From Drosophila pseudoobscura (lineage: Eukaryota > Arthropoda > Insecta > Diptera > Drosophilidae): DNA of 64,000 nucleotides. How positions within the stretch are numbered: position 1 is the stretch's first letter; the number at the start of each line of letters is the position of its first letter. Both the position numbers and the translations under genes were made by a program. The stretch is taken from contig NC_046683.1 in the NCBI RefSeq assembly GCF_009870125.1, forward strand, positions 59,907,869 through 59,971,868, given 5' to 3'. Positions 1 through 22,944 of the stretch are shown here, one piece after another. The notes beneath the pieces were generated by a model. It made no database searches, was not told the DNA's origin, and saw only the letters and a list, made by a program, of their open reading frames with translations.

Positions 1-2530
1 AGTTTTCCTACGTTTGCTTTGCTTTTGGCAGTGCTTCCTCTCGTTGTTGCTGCTGTTGTGCCAGACTTTTCCGGAAGCGCGGCGCGACAGCAGCAGCCGG
101 CTTTGACGTAGGCACTGGCCAAAGTTGTTGTTGACGCACTCGTGGCGCAAGAAAATACCATTGGCGGAGAGGCCAATGAGCCCTGGACTGGAGTGTATCG
201 AATTTCAGCTCAAAACTATGAAATGTTCATCCTTTTTTGACTGGAATTTAAAGAGTTCAAAGCAGCAAGAAAATTAATCCATCGATAGCACCTATAATAT
301 TCCCATCCTAGCGTTTTAATGGCTGTTCTTTGTGAATTATGAATCAAAAGAACCAAGGAAAAACGTTTCAGACTACACTACGAATCACATTCTATCATTA
401 TCCGCCATATTCCGTCATTATATTGGACCTCAATTTATCGTACATCCTTTTTGAATAAGGAATCAAAGCTAAGCTTCCAAATCTGTCCATCGGAATCGAT
501 GAAGCCCATGCTTGAACAAATTCCAATGGCAATGCCAATTCCAATTCCCAAAAGACCAATGGCCCGAGGAGACGCTCGTATATACAATACAATATTTTTT
601 AAGCGCATAATTAAGTCATAATAAGAGTAATGGAGGTGGAGAGTAGGTTGGGGAGTCTGGTATGGGGGGTATTGGCTGGAGAGGGCCAATATGATATGCC
701 AATTTTTGTCCGAACACACGGAGAAGGCAAATAAAATGTTCATCTTATTATTCTGGCGGGGATTTGGGGGCAAATCAAAGCGCGAGCCGCAGGGAGAGGA
801 CAGGGAGTAGGGTTGTTGGTCATGACAATTGTCAACTTGTTTTGCGTGTGCTCTGTTTCTGTATCTGTGTAGCTGGGTATGTGTGGTATCTGTGTGTGTG
901 TGGTGCTGCCTTCAATTCTTAATCGCCTTGTGAGTCGACGTTTCGGGTCTCTGCCACACACACAGTGACAGAGGGACAGAGAGACAGAGGGACAGAGGGA
1001 CAACAGACAATTTGGGAGCGTGAGAAAGTGGCGCGCACAATTAAAATGCTGCTTTATGGCCCGACGCTGAGCCCCAACATAAATTATAAACAATAATTTA
1101 TCTTTGAATGTACATATACTCGAGCGTTTTGATAGAATAAATACACCTATCTATATAAACATCTATCTATATATCCATCATATACGAGTATACGAGTATA
1201 CATACATATATATCTAAAAGTCCCAGACCTCTGTCTGGCCACGCGATCCTCGTCGCATAAATTACCATTCGTTCGGCCTTAAATCAGCGCAAATTTTAGC
1301 AGACTGCTTGGAACGCTGTGTATCGGTATCTGTATCTGATAGATACACCGGCATACACTTGTGTGCATTGCATAATGACATACAGTAGAAATGCATTTCC
1401 CTGGCACACACCCACCCCAGACCCCAGACCACAGAGCGCAGTGCCAGTGCCACCCACCTCAGAGCAGAACATAACAGAACCCCCGAAATAGATCGACCAA
1501 TCGATGAATGATCATGATCATCAGGGGATGAATCACTGAATCACTGGGACAGCGCACGCAGATCTCGATTAGCATGTGACGAGTACTTGGACACTCACTA
1601 CGCCCCTCAACTGTCCGGCACGGCACCCTCCCCGGCTCATGGGACACGTGATATGGCGGCTAATTTAGGCACTTGACAGTGCGGGGGAGTGGCACATAGC
1701 CACTCGAGACAGAGGCAGAGGCAGAGGCAAGTTTCATTGCCAATTCGAAGGAATGAGTCAGTGTGCAATTGGCTAACTCATATATCAGCGGAATGTGGGA
1801 CTAGTTCTATTGATAAACTGCAAGATTATGGGGCACGTGATGGAAAGTGGTAATGGTCAGAGCTGAATCAGTTGACTAAGGCCTGAGAGAGATAGAGGAC
1901 TGTATTCCAGAATATTCAATAGCAATACATTTTCTAACAATAAATCAGTCATAATAGGCGCTCCTACAGTTCGTAGTATAGAATTCATTTGTGCAGAATA
2001 TAGCATTGCAATGTTCTGGAAATAAATTCGTTGCATGGGAGTTCGTAATAGAGAAGTTCGACTGTATATACATACATTGTATATTGTATATCCAACATTC
2101 CAATCGCATTTCTTTGAATCATATTATAGCTTCCTCTTTTCGCACCATCATCACAGCTTGACCAATTTTCCAGTCCATGAATCTTTCCTGTCTAAAAGTC
2201 CCAGACAAATTAGAATTTTTTTTAACGATCTCCAAGCAACCTAAGAATCAACATACGCGACGATCATAAAAAAATAAAGAGGAAATTCTTTAAGAATCTC
2301 AATAATTTCTAGTTTGCTATTTTGTTTATGGGCAGTCTGAGAATATACAATACATGCATACTCGTACATATATACTCGTACAGCCCATAAACAAAGGTGA
2401 AAAGGAAAATTCCACACCCAAGACGGACCCGAATTACCCGTATTTAACTAACGAATGAAATGAACTCTAAGCTCAAATAAAATCGCAATGGAAATGCATA
2501 GCCTAATGTTTTTGTTGGTGTTCCTTACAG
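1..2530 (+). other. Noncoding DNA, probably a vein intron
   Basis: I see no convincing coding exon here; open frames are short and lack protein-family features. The DNA is rich in short repeats (CTG-rich at 40-60, ATATAC-like runs at 1110-1215 and 2340-2380). The first recognisable vein exon starts at 2531 after a clean acceptor, and vein's N-terminal exons are not in the window. The stretch is therefore most likely the end of a large vein intron. This is inferred from gene structure, not seen directly. Confidence 0.5.
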
Positions 2531-4427
2531 CACAGAACGCATCGATCACGTCGATCACCTCGGTGCCGAGCACGACCATCGACAATGGCCGGGAGCTGCG
2601 GATCGTTTGCAAGGTGTCCGGCCAGCCACCGCCGAAGGTCACCTGGTTCAAGGATGACAAGTCCATCAATCGCAAGCGCAACGTTTACCAATTCAAGCAT
2701 CACAAGTAAGCATCCAAATACTACGTCTTCTGATTCTGATTCACTTTCATTTATACGAAACGTTGAATATTTAACAATCTTGCAGAAGACGTTCCGAGCT
2801 GATTGTGCGCTCCTTCAATAGTTCCTCCGATGCTGGCAAGTACGAGTGCCGTGCCAAGAACAAAGTCAGCAAGGCGATCATCAAGCGCCGCATCATGATC
2901 AATGCCTATCCAGGTGAGTGTTTGAGTGTGGCTGTGGCTGTTGCTGTAGCTGTTGTCCCGTGTGGGTGGACTTCCAAGTGGATGTTGCGACACTTTGGTT
3001 GGTTGTTCTACAAATTCGGAATGCTCCAATTCATTTCTAATTTATGGGCACATTTGAAGGCGACCAAGACACTTCACACACCCCCAGCAAGACATCAGCA
3101 AGACATCAGCATGCACAGCATACATTCCGTGTAAATCATTTTATTAATAATACTAATTCTGTTTCGAATCGTTTCAGTTGCCTCTCGGCCGGACCAGACA
3201 CGCAGCTCGGGCACCCCCTGTCACTTTCCTGACTTCTGCTTCCACGGCGGCACCTGCATGCTGATCCCGGATCTGAACGAGTTCTATTGCAAGTGAGTAC
3301 AAGTAGATCTATTCGAGTCTTGTAGTATCTTCGGCTGCAACTCCGCTTGGGGCTGGTTCTTTTCGGTTTGGGTCTCCCATCATCCTATCTGCTGCACTAT
3401 CTATGTATGTATGTATGTATGTATGTACTATCCTGAGACTTGTCTGTGTGTGATCCCTAACTCAAGTGGTTTTTTGTTTGGGACCCGATAAACACTCGCT
3501 CATGTGTCAGCTGATAAAGGCAGCTCTCCCATCCCCATCCTCATCCCTATCCCTATCCCTATCCCTTTCCCCTTCCTCCTCCTAAACTCCCCTTACTCCC
3601 TGTTGTCTATATATATATATATATTGTATCTTGTAATATTTTGGCATCGCATTACAACAGACAAGACGGGAGAGCAATTAAAAGGCAACAAATTTGTTGA
3701 GGATCAGGCGCTGGTGCTGGGAAAGAGATCTCCAGACAAAACCCAAAATGCAAACATGGGTGTATGAGTGTGAGTGTGAGTGCGGATGAGTGTCTGCGTG
3801 AGTGTGTGCAATGTGAATAATATCTTTCAGCGCCTCGTTTTATCCGTCTGTGTGTGTGTGTGTACAAGAAAACCTACTCGGTTCGATTCGATTCAATTGA
3901 ATCCCATCCATTCCAGTGGCATTCCAAAAAAGCGCATTTCACTTGGAATAAAATATATATGTATGTATATATTTTTTTTTTGTGGAGTACGAGTGGGGAA
4001 AATTAATTTTCATTTCCGAGCCATAAACTGCCAGAGTGCTCTTTACCCTTTTTTAATTTTCTTTTTGCTAAAAATCGTTTTATACACTTAATTTGTTTGT
4101 TCTTTTGTTTATATTTAAGTGGTCTGCCGAATGTTGCAACGCAGTTCATGGCCATTTTCCCTTGGTTTTTTTCCCATTTACCATTTACCATTTCCCTCTC
4201 CCCCCACCAAATACGTATATGTACATATATGCACACTGAAAGTGCGAAAAGCGAATGTGAAATACAATTTATACTAATATTCATCTCTCAACTTTCTTTT
4301 TTGCGTGTCTTTCAGTTGCCCGAACGGATACTTCGGCGAACGTTGCGAGAACAGTAGGCCCGACAGTAGGTACAGCAATAGTAATCCCGAATTTTGCGAC
4401 AATTATCATGGAGGTTATTACTGCTAA
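2531..4427 (+). CDS. vn: vein, neuregulin-like EGF receptor ligand (3' exons only)
   Basis: Four exons join in frame: 2531-2705, 2786-2913, 3178-3292 and 4316-4427. The first two encode one Ig C2-type domain, with Cys in IVCKV, Trp in VTWFKDD and the partner Cys in DAGKYECRA. The last two encode an EGF module with six cysteines, from PCHFPDFCFHGGTC through YCNC to PNGYFGERC, and a short tail ending NYHGGYYC. Ig followed by a single EGF is the layout of Vein, a secreted ligand of the Drosophila EGF receptor that acts in wing vein, muscle and tracheal patterning. There is no transmembrane segment after the EGF module, which fits a secreted ligand. The signal peptide and N-terminal region lie upstream of the window, so this is an edge-truncated gene, not a broken one. 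Splice phases are consistent across all three introns. Confidence 0.93.
3293..4315 (+). repeat. vein last intron with microsatellites
   Basis: This 1.02-kb intron splits the EGF module. It carries a TATG run at 3402-3426, a CCCTAT run at 3546-3568, a TA run near 3608-3623 and a TG run near 3848-3861. I see no exon in it. Confidence 0.6.
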
Positions 4428-7400
4428 AATAGGCACTTCTATAGCATCGATTGTTTTAGATCGAGTCAAGCGACCAATCGAAACTGAAACAGAAACTGAA
4501 ACTGAAACTAAACACAAAAAAACAAAAACACAACTCAAATCAAATGAAAAATCAAATCAAACCGAACCGAACTCAGTGCCCATACCAAAATAATTATTAA
4601 CTAAACATAATCTGCAGTTGTATAGAAGCGAAACCAACGAAATTCCCCCACAGCACTTTTCACCATTATTCCTCATCCATTATCCTTTCAAAAGAAAACC
4701 ATTTAAGAAAAATAGAATGTGAAATAAACCAAATATAGTTGATAGAGCGACACTCAAACACCTAAACACTCACACAGAAAGTACAAATATAGTATGCGAA
4801 ATCGGATCCGAATCATAGAACCATTATACCCGAAACCACACTCCACACCTCCCCCTGCTGCCCGCCCTGCTATCAGTCAAACTAAAAGTTTTATTAGAGA
4901 ACACATTCCAAAAAGCAACAAAGTAAAGTCTTAAAAACGAAACAATAAATAACTAACAAAGTTGTTCATATAATCTTTTTTTTTAACATAAAAAACAAAA
5001 CAAAACGAAACAACAAAACAAAAAACGAGATGAAAATCAAATAAATACGAATAAAAACAAAGGGTGCTATAGAAGGTTTATTTTAAATAGTTTTTTAAAT
5101 AGAAATTTAATATAATTTCAAACTCACTCATCACACACACACCAACAAACACACAATCGATTAAATGTTAAAAACAGCAAAAACAAAACAAAATTATGAA
5201 GCAACACTCTGACAGACGGACGGACAAGCGAACAGACGGACGGACAGATGAACGGACAGTAGGAGGATGTCCGCAACGCGAAATACAGAAACTTGTCGAA
5301 TCTTATTCAATACTCACACAAACACACTCATACAAACAATATGAATATCAAGGATGAATAACAATGAATAACGATGAATAAACAGAGGCTCTCTTAAGTT
5401 AGATACACAAACACAAAACACAACACAACACACCACAACAAAACATATACCACATAGAACATTTGCAACAAATGGCAACACACTCACCCACAAAAAGCAA
5501 TGTACTGAAACAAACAAAATGAATCGCTACGGAAAACGGGAACAGAATTTTGTTTTGTTTTCGATCAAATTTTTTTGTAGTTGGCAAAAGATCCACAAAT
5601 GAATGAAAACTCTCTCTTCAGCGATGTAACCCTCATGAATAACAAACAATACAACAATATTTAATGATTTGCGATTAATTTTAGTTCTTATGTACTCGTT
5701 ATTAGAAATCATATTAACACTTTGGCTGTAGATTTTGACAAACCGAAACACCGAATCAAACAAAAACCAAAAAACCAAACAACTTCATTATGCTCCTTGT
5801 TAACTTTTATTTGGTGATTGTTTTTTTTATTCATTTGTAATTTTTCTTTTGACTAATCTCTTGCATTTCCGATTGGGTAACTTTGTTTACTATTATTCCT
5901 TAGTATGTGCTCGTCTCCTTCAAATAGTTCCACCACACCAGAGAGAACTTGAGCCTCTTTCCAAATACATATGTATGTATATTCCGAATCGGATGCTTTC
6001 TCTTCGAAATCTCTCCCTCTGCATGGAATTCTTTCTTTCGAGAGCGCATTTGATGCTTGTAGTTGCCCCCTTTTGTATTTCTTTTTTTTCCTTTTTGTGG
6101 ATATGGTTTTAGCCAGCTAATAGTTAAACGTAAATCGTAAAACGAAACGTAAAGCAAAGATGGAAGATTAATTTTTAATTTTTATTTATAATTTAATCTC
6201 TTCACAGATATTTTGTTGCAATCTACGGCCAAATACAATACATACCTTAAATAACGACTATTAATGCATAGAGTTTTGTTTTATTATTTTTATGATTTTT
6301 ATAAACGAAAAAAAGATAAACGAAAAAACGAAAAACCGAAAAACAATCCCGCAATCCAAGAACGTCGACAATTGTAATTTTTTTTATTATATAGAAAAAT
6401 TTGATAATTTGTTGCACCGTCAGATTAAGCCCGAGATCCGAATCCCAATACCATTCACACAATTTGCAACTACAAAAAATTGTAAACACATCAAAATACT
6501 CGTACTCGTACTTAGGCACCTTTTAGAACCCTGAGTGTCCCTTCATTTCCACAGTCAAGAGATACAGATCCAGACTGACTTTTTCTATTGATTCTGTTTG
6601 AATATATTTTGAATATGAAAAGCTGAAACTAATATTAAATCGGAATCTGAATTTATTATAAAATATTTAATTGCGAAGAAACGATCAAGAATTGATATTT
6701 GAAATTGGAGAAGCGGAAAGCGTAAAGCTTAACCGACTTTGACCTTGAACCGACTGTCACTGACACTGTTGCGCTTTTGTTGTTGTATCATAGACATTAT
6801 AGAAAGAGATCAAAGGTTGACGTAGCCGAGAACTTTGTAATAAATCCTGTAAATATCTCTCGTTTTTAACTAACGTTAAGTTTTGTGTACATTTCAACTA
6901 AGTTAATGCCACCAGCCCTTCTTTAACCATAATTTATTATTGTATTTAATTACACTTAAATTATAAAATTTGTATCTGTAAGCTCACACACATTACACCC
7001 TTACACACACCCACACACAAACACACACACACACTTTAAAGCTACTTAATTTCGAAATACTATTTTATTTGTCCTCGTTTCTGATTTTGCATAAAATTTG
7101 AACACTGAAATGGAAAAACACGTACGATGTATAATTGCAAATTTAGTTAAGATTTTTTTTTCTCAATGTGTATGTTGACATCAGTTTTTTTGGCTAGGCG
7201 TAAACGAGATTATTTTTAATTTTATTTGTAAGTGGAAAATTTTTTTATATTTAATTATTGAAAGATTTATACCAAAAATACCATGTAAAGTTTAATTTTA
7301 ATTTAAAAGAAAATATTAAACAAACAACAAACAGAAAAACCAACAAAAAAAAAACAAACAAAACAAAAACAACAAAACAATGCGTAAGAAAAAAATTTCA

Positions 7401-8028
7401 TTAAAAATTTGCAAATAATTCACATTTACAAAATGGATTGCTTTTTGATTTGGTTTTGATTTCCCTTTCTTCTTCATCTGCCTGCGGCTTATTCTCTTTG
7501 TTTTTTATCCACTTGATTTATAGGAAAATACAATATTATTTTGATCTTGGTTATTTTATTTCCTCCCATCCGCTTTTCCGGTTCATGTACCCCAACAACT
7601 GAAAATGGGCAGCAACCAAAGCTCTGTCGAACCGAGCCCGGTTTTGGATTACAAATTTTTATTGGGCTAATTTTTCCTTGTCTAAAACATTGTTTTCGTT
7701 TGGTCTCTCGACAGGCGACAACTTCAACACTCGATGGACATGAGGAGTCTAGCCGGAAAATAAGCAATTTGCACAATTTGCGTAAATAAATGGATCTCAT
7801 GCTTAGTTTTAGTTTACAAGAAAACGGCTAATAAAATTTTGAATTGGTTGCAACACATGTTTTTGGTGTTCTTAATTATTACATGAATTAGATACGTTCG
7901 CTGTTAATTTCAAAATTAAATGGCGAACTAGTTCCACAAGTGCTCCGGTTTCATATACTTCGTTCCGATAACACGTGCGAACTAATCACACCAAAATATT
8001 TATTGATATGTAATCTATCGCCCAAAAG
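4428..8028 (+). other. vein 3' UTR and AT-rich intergenic DNA
   Basis: About 3.6 kb without a supported gene. It is AT-rich, with A-rich tracts near 4980-5060 and 7320-7390, a GACG-rich run at 5213-5262 resembling the CTGTCCGTC-type core of INE-1, and a CACA run near 7000-7035. Several AATAAA signals occur, for example near 4946 and at 7831 shortly before the Mad2 upstream region. The vein 3' UTR probably occupies an unknown part of this stretch. Confidence 0.45.
4480..4510 (+). repeat. GAAACT microsatellite just after the vein stop
   Basis: Imperfect hexanucleotide repeats (GAAACT, with one GAAACA unit) begin 53 bases after the vein stop codon, in the putative 3' UTR. Confidence 0.7.
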
Positions 8029-8036
8029 TATCGATA
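8029..8036. promoter_or_regulatory. DRE (TATCGATA) upstream of Mad2
   Basis: A perfect TATCGATA palindrome lies about 330 bases upstream of the Mad2 start. This is the consensus bound by DREF at promoters of proliferation genes in Drosophila. That it acts on Mad2 is inferred from position. Confidence 0.5.
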
Positions 8037-8359
8037 CCCTGTTCTAATCCTAGTCCTAGGCCTAGTCCTCAGATTAGCCAAATTTTCCATCGACCGAATC
8101 CGGAATGATATTCTTATGGCAACTATGCCTGCATTTCAATCGATGGAACATATTTCAGCAGTCGTTTTGCCGATGAGAACTCAGATCAGCTAAATAGATA
8201 GTCGATTAATACTGGAATGGCAACGATACATACTGGAAAAGCAAAGATGGTATATAAAGGCAGACCACATATTTTGGTATCTTTCTGAGGATAAATGAAG
8301 TCTCGCGGCATTTTTTAATTTCATTTTTCTTAAAAAGATTTATTTTGATTGTTTTGAAG

Positions 8360-9128
8360 ATGTCGTCTGCCCAAGCAACCAAAAACTGCATTACGTTGAA
8401 GGGATCCGCACAGATAATCGTGGAGTATTTAAGTAAGTATAGAGAACACAACACCAACAAAAAGAGAAGCAGCAACAGCCCGCGCTTTATGGCGTCTCCT
8501 TTATTTATTACCGAATAGAGTATGGAATCCATTCAATTCTGTTCCAACGCGGCATTTACCCGGCGGAAAACTTCGACAGCACCCAACAATATGGCTTGAC
8601 CATTCTAATGTCCAAGGACCCAAAGATTACAACGTTCCTCCAGAACGTCCTCAGCCAGACCGAAGGTGAGCGGAGACCTAAAGCCTTGGAAGTGCATGCT
8701 AATTTCGGTGTGCTGACATTTCAGAGTGGCTCTCCAAGAACATGATCAACAAAATATCAATGGTTATCACGAATGCTCATAGTAAGGAGGTTCTGGAGTG
8801 TTGGGATTTCAAAATGCAGGCCGAGAACGGGGATAACCAGGCCGCCGATCCCTCACAAAGAACGTCCAGCAAGGATCAGACCCGCATTCAGAACGAGATT
8901 CGCGACGTGATGCGCCAGATTTCGGCCACAGTCAGCTACTTGCCGCTGCTGGACTGCATCTGCACCTTCGATGTCATGATCCACACGCTGGACAACACCG
9001 AGCTTCCCGCCAAATGGGACGAGACGGGAGCCATTGTCATCCAGAATGCCCAGGCAGTTCAGCTGCGCTCCTTCTCGACGGGCCTCCATAAGGTGGAGAC
9101 CGTAGTGAACTACAAGATGAGCACCTAG
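8360..9128 (+). CDS. Mad2: Mad2 spindle checkpoint HORMA protein
   Basis: Three exons (8360-8432, 8519-8665, 8725-9128) give 207 residues, the usual size of Mad2. The protein starts MSSAQATKNCITLKGSAQII and continues with the hallmark YGINSILFQRGIYPAE. The C-terminal seat-belt segment holds FDVMIHTLDNT and QLRSFSTGLHKVETVVNYKM. Mad2 is a HORMA-domain protein that binds Mad1 and Cdc20 at unattached kinetochores to inhibit the anaphase-promoting complex. Both introns are short with standard borders, and the start is the first ATG of the reading frame. The gene converges with kri (stop codons 387 bases apart), so their 3' UTRs lie close together. It appears intact. Confidence 0.96.
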
Positions 9129-9515
9129 CTCCGTCACTGTTTTATATATTTATTTATGCTCCCGCTATATATTTACACAGTTAAGTTAACTGATTTACGA
9201 TTTTGAGAGTTGCATTAAAAGCCAGTTGTGAAAGAAGTTTGGGTAATGTGCTCGCTGTCGCCGACGCAGCTGTCGATTCAAATGCCATCTAAAACACAGA
9301 CAGAAAGGGGGAGGTGTTACTACGGAGACAGATTGGTGTATGAGAGGAAGAGTTAGTCTAGGCAGGATCGGATCTGTGCTGTATCTAGGTGAGTGGGTGT
9401 GGTACAGGGAGTTGCGAACTCACACTACCTATCCTAAGCAGCGCTTAGTTGTCAAGTCTGTTGTGGTTGCTCGCTTGCGCGTCGCTCTGATGTGACTTCT
9501 CCTCTGACCTATCAT
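9129..9515. other. Mad2/kri convergent 3' region
   Basis: Short intergenic stretch holding both 3' UTRs. An ATTAAA signal near 9213 suits Mad2. No further coding signal seen. Confidence 0.5.
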
Positions 9516-10347
9516 CTAGTCTGTACCAAAGTATTTCTGTCCGAAGTGATTGGGCGCCACGGGATGCAGCTCTGAGGTGAGGATCTTCAGCTGGGGGAAC
9601 GCATTGACCACAGTGCGGGCGGCCACAGGTGTGCAGAACAGATTCGACAGTATGATGCACTTTTCGGGTACTCCATGCTCGCGCAGAACGTTCACAGCCT
9701 GGAGCACAGTGTTGCCGGTGGACATAATCGGATACATCAGTAGGACCTGCCTACTGCCAATGTCATCGGGAAACCGGGCATAGACCACCCTGGCCTCGTG
9801 TGTATTCGCATCCGATTCGACCAGGATCTTGCCTATCCTTATCGACCGACAGCAATCCCTAAGGCCCTGCTCCATGGCCTCGCCAGACCGAATTATGGAG
9901 ACGCCGCAGTTGCCGGATCGATATTTGAGTCCCTCGTAAATGGCACCTGTGGGAGTCTCCACGTCGCAGTCCGTGTAGGGAAGCTGGTTGAGGGACTCTT
10001 CAATCACCAACCGAATCAGCCGGTCGGCATAGAACTTGAAATCGCTGCGGGTGGTGTTCCTTCAAGAAAAGCATGAGATAACAATGTTTCGCGCCAACTT
10101 CCACCGCCACCTACTTGTCTCGGATGATGGTGAGCAGCTCGGACACTTGGGAGTTGCACTCCAGTAGCTTTAGATTGCTGCCGTACTCGGCCAGGATCTC
10201 CTCTGCCTTGGCAGCCGCCACAATTGCATGCGTGGGCGTTCTAATAGGCTGTTCCGTTGCCTCTTGCTCCGGCTGTTGCTGCTGCTCGGTAGTGGCATTG
10301 GCCTCCTCCGACTGGGAGTCATTGCTGCTGGGCGACCCAGTGCACAT
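9516..10347 (-). CDS. kri: Uracil phosphoribosyltransferase-like protein (krishah)
   Basis: Two exons on the minus strand (10347-10115 and 10059-9516) encode 258 residues. A low-complexity Gln/Glu/Thr-rich N-terminus of about 45 residues precedes the UPRT domain. Visible features are RSDFKFYADRLIRLVIEESL, the GxxYEG segment (TGAIYEGLKY), VSIIRSGEAMEQGLR, and a phosphoribosyl-binding-like loop in LMYPIMSTGNTVLQAV. The family converts uracil and PRPP to UMP in pyrimidine salvage. Animal members are diverged in the uracil pocket, so catalytic activity should not be assumed from sequence. In D. melanogaster the homologue is krishah, reported as needed for larval growth; I give the name from memory. 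The gene is head to head with Rcc1 across about 250 bases. Confidence 0.88.
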
Positions 10348-10596
10348 AATTTGCTTTGCTAATTAAAATAAGTTGGTTACAACTAATTAAAACTTGTATA
10401 GTCTTCTTTGTTGTTCAAGCGCGTGCCCGTGACCAAAAAGCAAGTATTCAGTGGCCGCGATTGATGCGATATTTGAGTCGTGTCGGTACGGTGACATCGA
10501 TATATATTTAAACCATTATCGAAATCCCGCGTCTAATTTTAATGTTTATTTAATATGTTGAAAATAACTAAAAAATATGCCAGCGAGACAGACACC
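10348..10596. promoter_or_regulatory. Divergent promoter between kri and Rcc1
   Basis: Only 249 bases separate the kri start from the chosen Rcc1 start. The spacer holds ATCGATA at 10496-10502 and TATCGAAA at about 10515, both DRE-like. No obvious TATA box is placed for either gene. Shared, housekeeping-type regulation is an inference. Confidence 0.5.
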
Positions 10597-11865
10597 ATGT
10601 CGACTAGGGCTAAAAGGCGCAACCTGGAGCTACCCAAAAGGCGAGCGACTGTGGGCAGAGTGCTGGTATGTGGCATGGGCTACACCGGGCAGCTGGGCCT
10701 GGGCTCGCTAGTCTTGCAGCTGAACCGCTTATCACTAGTGAATAGAATACCGAATCCTGTGGATATTTGCGCTGGTGGCATGCATAGCCTGGTGCTGACG
10801 CAGAGTGGCGATATCTACTCCTTTGGCTGCAACGACGAGGGCGCCTTGGGGCGAGATACCAGTGCGGACGGCAGCGAGTCGTTGCCCGCTTTGGTTGATT
10901 TGCCGGGCAAAGCACTGTGCATTTCAGCGGGAGATTCGCACTCGGCTTGCCTACTGGAAGACGGCAGCGTCTATGCGTGGGGATCGTTCTTCCACTCGCA
11001 TGGTAGCATGGGCCTAAACAATGATGACAACACGAGCACACCAACTAATCTCTTGCCGGGAACTGTCTGCTGTAGCATTGCCTCGGGCTCCGATCACTTG
11101 GTTATATTGACCACCAGCGGAAAGGTCTATACACTGGGGTGCGCCGAGTACGGCCAGCTCGGACGCATTTCAGAGCGTTCATTGCCCGGAGATGGTTAGT
11201 TTTTGCCCAAATAAAATCTTTTCAAATATATAACCTATTTTGTTCATTTACCAGGTCGCCGAGGCAAGCAGGATTTTCTTCGGCCGGACCAGATATTTAT
11301 CAAACACGCCAAGCCGTTCGAGGCTATATGGGCAACTGATCATGGTACGTTCATACGCGAACGCACATCGCAGACGGGAACTATCTGGGCCGTGGGTTTG
11401 AACGATAGCAATCAGCTAGCCCACGAAACAGTGTCGGAGCCGGACCACTATAATTATCCGGTGCCGACTAAACTAAAAAATATAAAGCAGATTGCTGGTG
11501 GATGTGAGCACACACTGCTGCTACTGAATAATCGGAAATGCTTTGCCGTTGGTTCGCCAGAGCATGGATGCTTGGGTCTGGGCGATGTCAAGGACGTGGT
11601 GCCCATATTGACGCGCGTTAAGAAGCTGTCCGACAACATTGTCTATGTGGGCTGTGGAAAGTTCTGTTCCTATGCCATTGATGATTACGGCAAGCTATAT
11701 TCCTGGGGCATGGGCTCCAATAACCAGCTGGGCGTCAACGATGGCGATGATGAACTGGAGCCAGTTCTAGTCAGCAGCAAGCATATGCAAAACAAGAAGA
11801 TACTGCTCGCATCCGGCGGAGAAAAGCACAGTCTGTTTTTGGTCGAGGCCGATCCGAGGGACTAA
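10597..11865 (+). CDS. Rcc1: Rcc1 (Bj1), Ran guanine nucleotide exchange factor
   Basis: Two exons (10597-11194 and 11255-11865) give 402 residues, close to the 420 or so typical of RCC1. A short basic N-terminus (MSTRAKRRNLELPKRRATVG) precedes seven-bladed propeller repeats, with visible blade signatures GGMHSLVLTQSGDIYSFG, AGDSHSACL, ASGSDHLVIL, GGCEHTLLL and SGGEKHSLFLV. RCC1 binds histones H2A-H2B on chromatin and charges Ran with GTP, which drives nuclear transport and spindle assembly. I preferred the ATG at 10597 because it follows ACACC. An in-frame ATG at 10555 would add 14 residues (total 416). The basic N-terminus suits a nuclear signal and chromatin contact. It appears intact. Confidence 0.93.
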
Positions 11866-12709
11866 ACTAATATTTACCACCAGCAAAGGCTGGAACTAGG
11901 ACTCATATTTCAACCGAAGATACTCTAAGCAAAGACTGAAGTCTGCTAAGCAGGAACCCAAACCTAAACATATCTACTTAAAAACCTGACTAAACCATAG
12001 AAATAGATACAATTTGACAGCACACCAATATGTTGTTTGTTTGACTAAAAGTTGGCCTGATTTCCAGATTTGATTGAATCATAATCAATTTCATGAGTCC
12101 CCACAATAAGCAGAGTGGCATCCATCGATATAGGGAAAATATATTCATCGATAGTGAGCCACAAGCGATAAGCTTCTACGCATCGATAGTGCTATCGATA
12201 TACCCTATACCTCGTGTTCGCTCGCAAACAAAGAAAAAGTGCATTTTAATTGCTGATTATTAAACATTGCGACCAGAGGCAGTTGCAAATAATTACGTAT
12301 TTGATAAATTGCAAGGCAGATTGCAAAGGCGCGCGTTGGAAGTTCTCGCAGTGTGTGCGTTTGTGGCACAAGTGCGTGGTGCGTGCGTCGGTGTTAGTGA
12401 GCGTGTGCGTCTGTGTGTATATATTTGTATTTGTATTGCTATTAACTAATAAACAATAACCTTCGGGGCCACGAAAACTGCCCCTCCGCTTGTTCCAACA
12501 AACCGAAACTAAAATAAAATCGTGCAGCACTGTCTGCCAGTTAGGGCTCTTTCCGTATTCCGTACACCCAAAGAACCCGAAACCGTAGCAGCAGCAGCAG
12601 CAACAGCAACAAATTATCCAAGCAAAAGCCACAAAGGCAGAGCCAAATTATTGTGTGACGAAGCATTAAGTTAAGCGACACCACGGCAGCGGCCACCAAC
12701 AGCACACAA
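11866..12709 (+). other. Rcc1 3' UTR and S6k 5' region
   Basis: No coding gene seen. The first 200 or so bases are probably the Rcc1 3' UTR. The stretch from about 12235 looks like S6k 5' UTR, with a GTGTGCGT-rich segment at 12350-12440 and CAG/CAA repeats at 12583-12615. Confidence 0.5.
12121..12200. promoter_or_regulatory. Cluster of four DRE / CGATA motifs upstream of S6k
   Basis: ATCGATA occurs at 12124, 12147 and 12182, and a perfect TATCGATA at 12193-12200. The paired sites at 12182-12200 lie only a few bases apart. DREF and BEAF-32 both recognise CGATA-containing sites, so this could be promoter, boundary element or both between Rcc1 and S6k. Binding is inferred from motif density. 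Confidence 0.55.

Positions 12710-22944
<10,235 letters not shown>

Noticed and set aside
5213..5262. GACG-rich run as a second INE-1 copy
   Set aside because: Only the microsatellite-like core is similar; no INE-1 flanking blocks or ends were found nearby.
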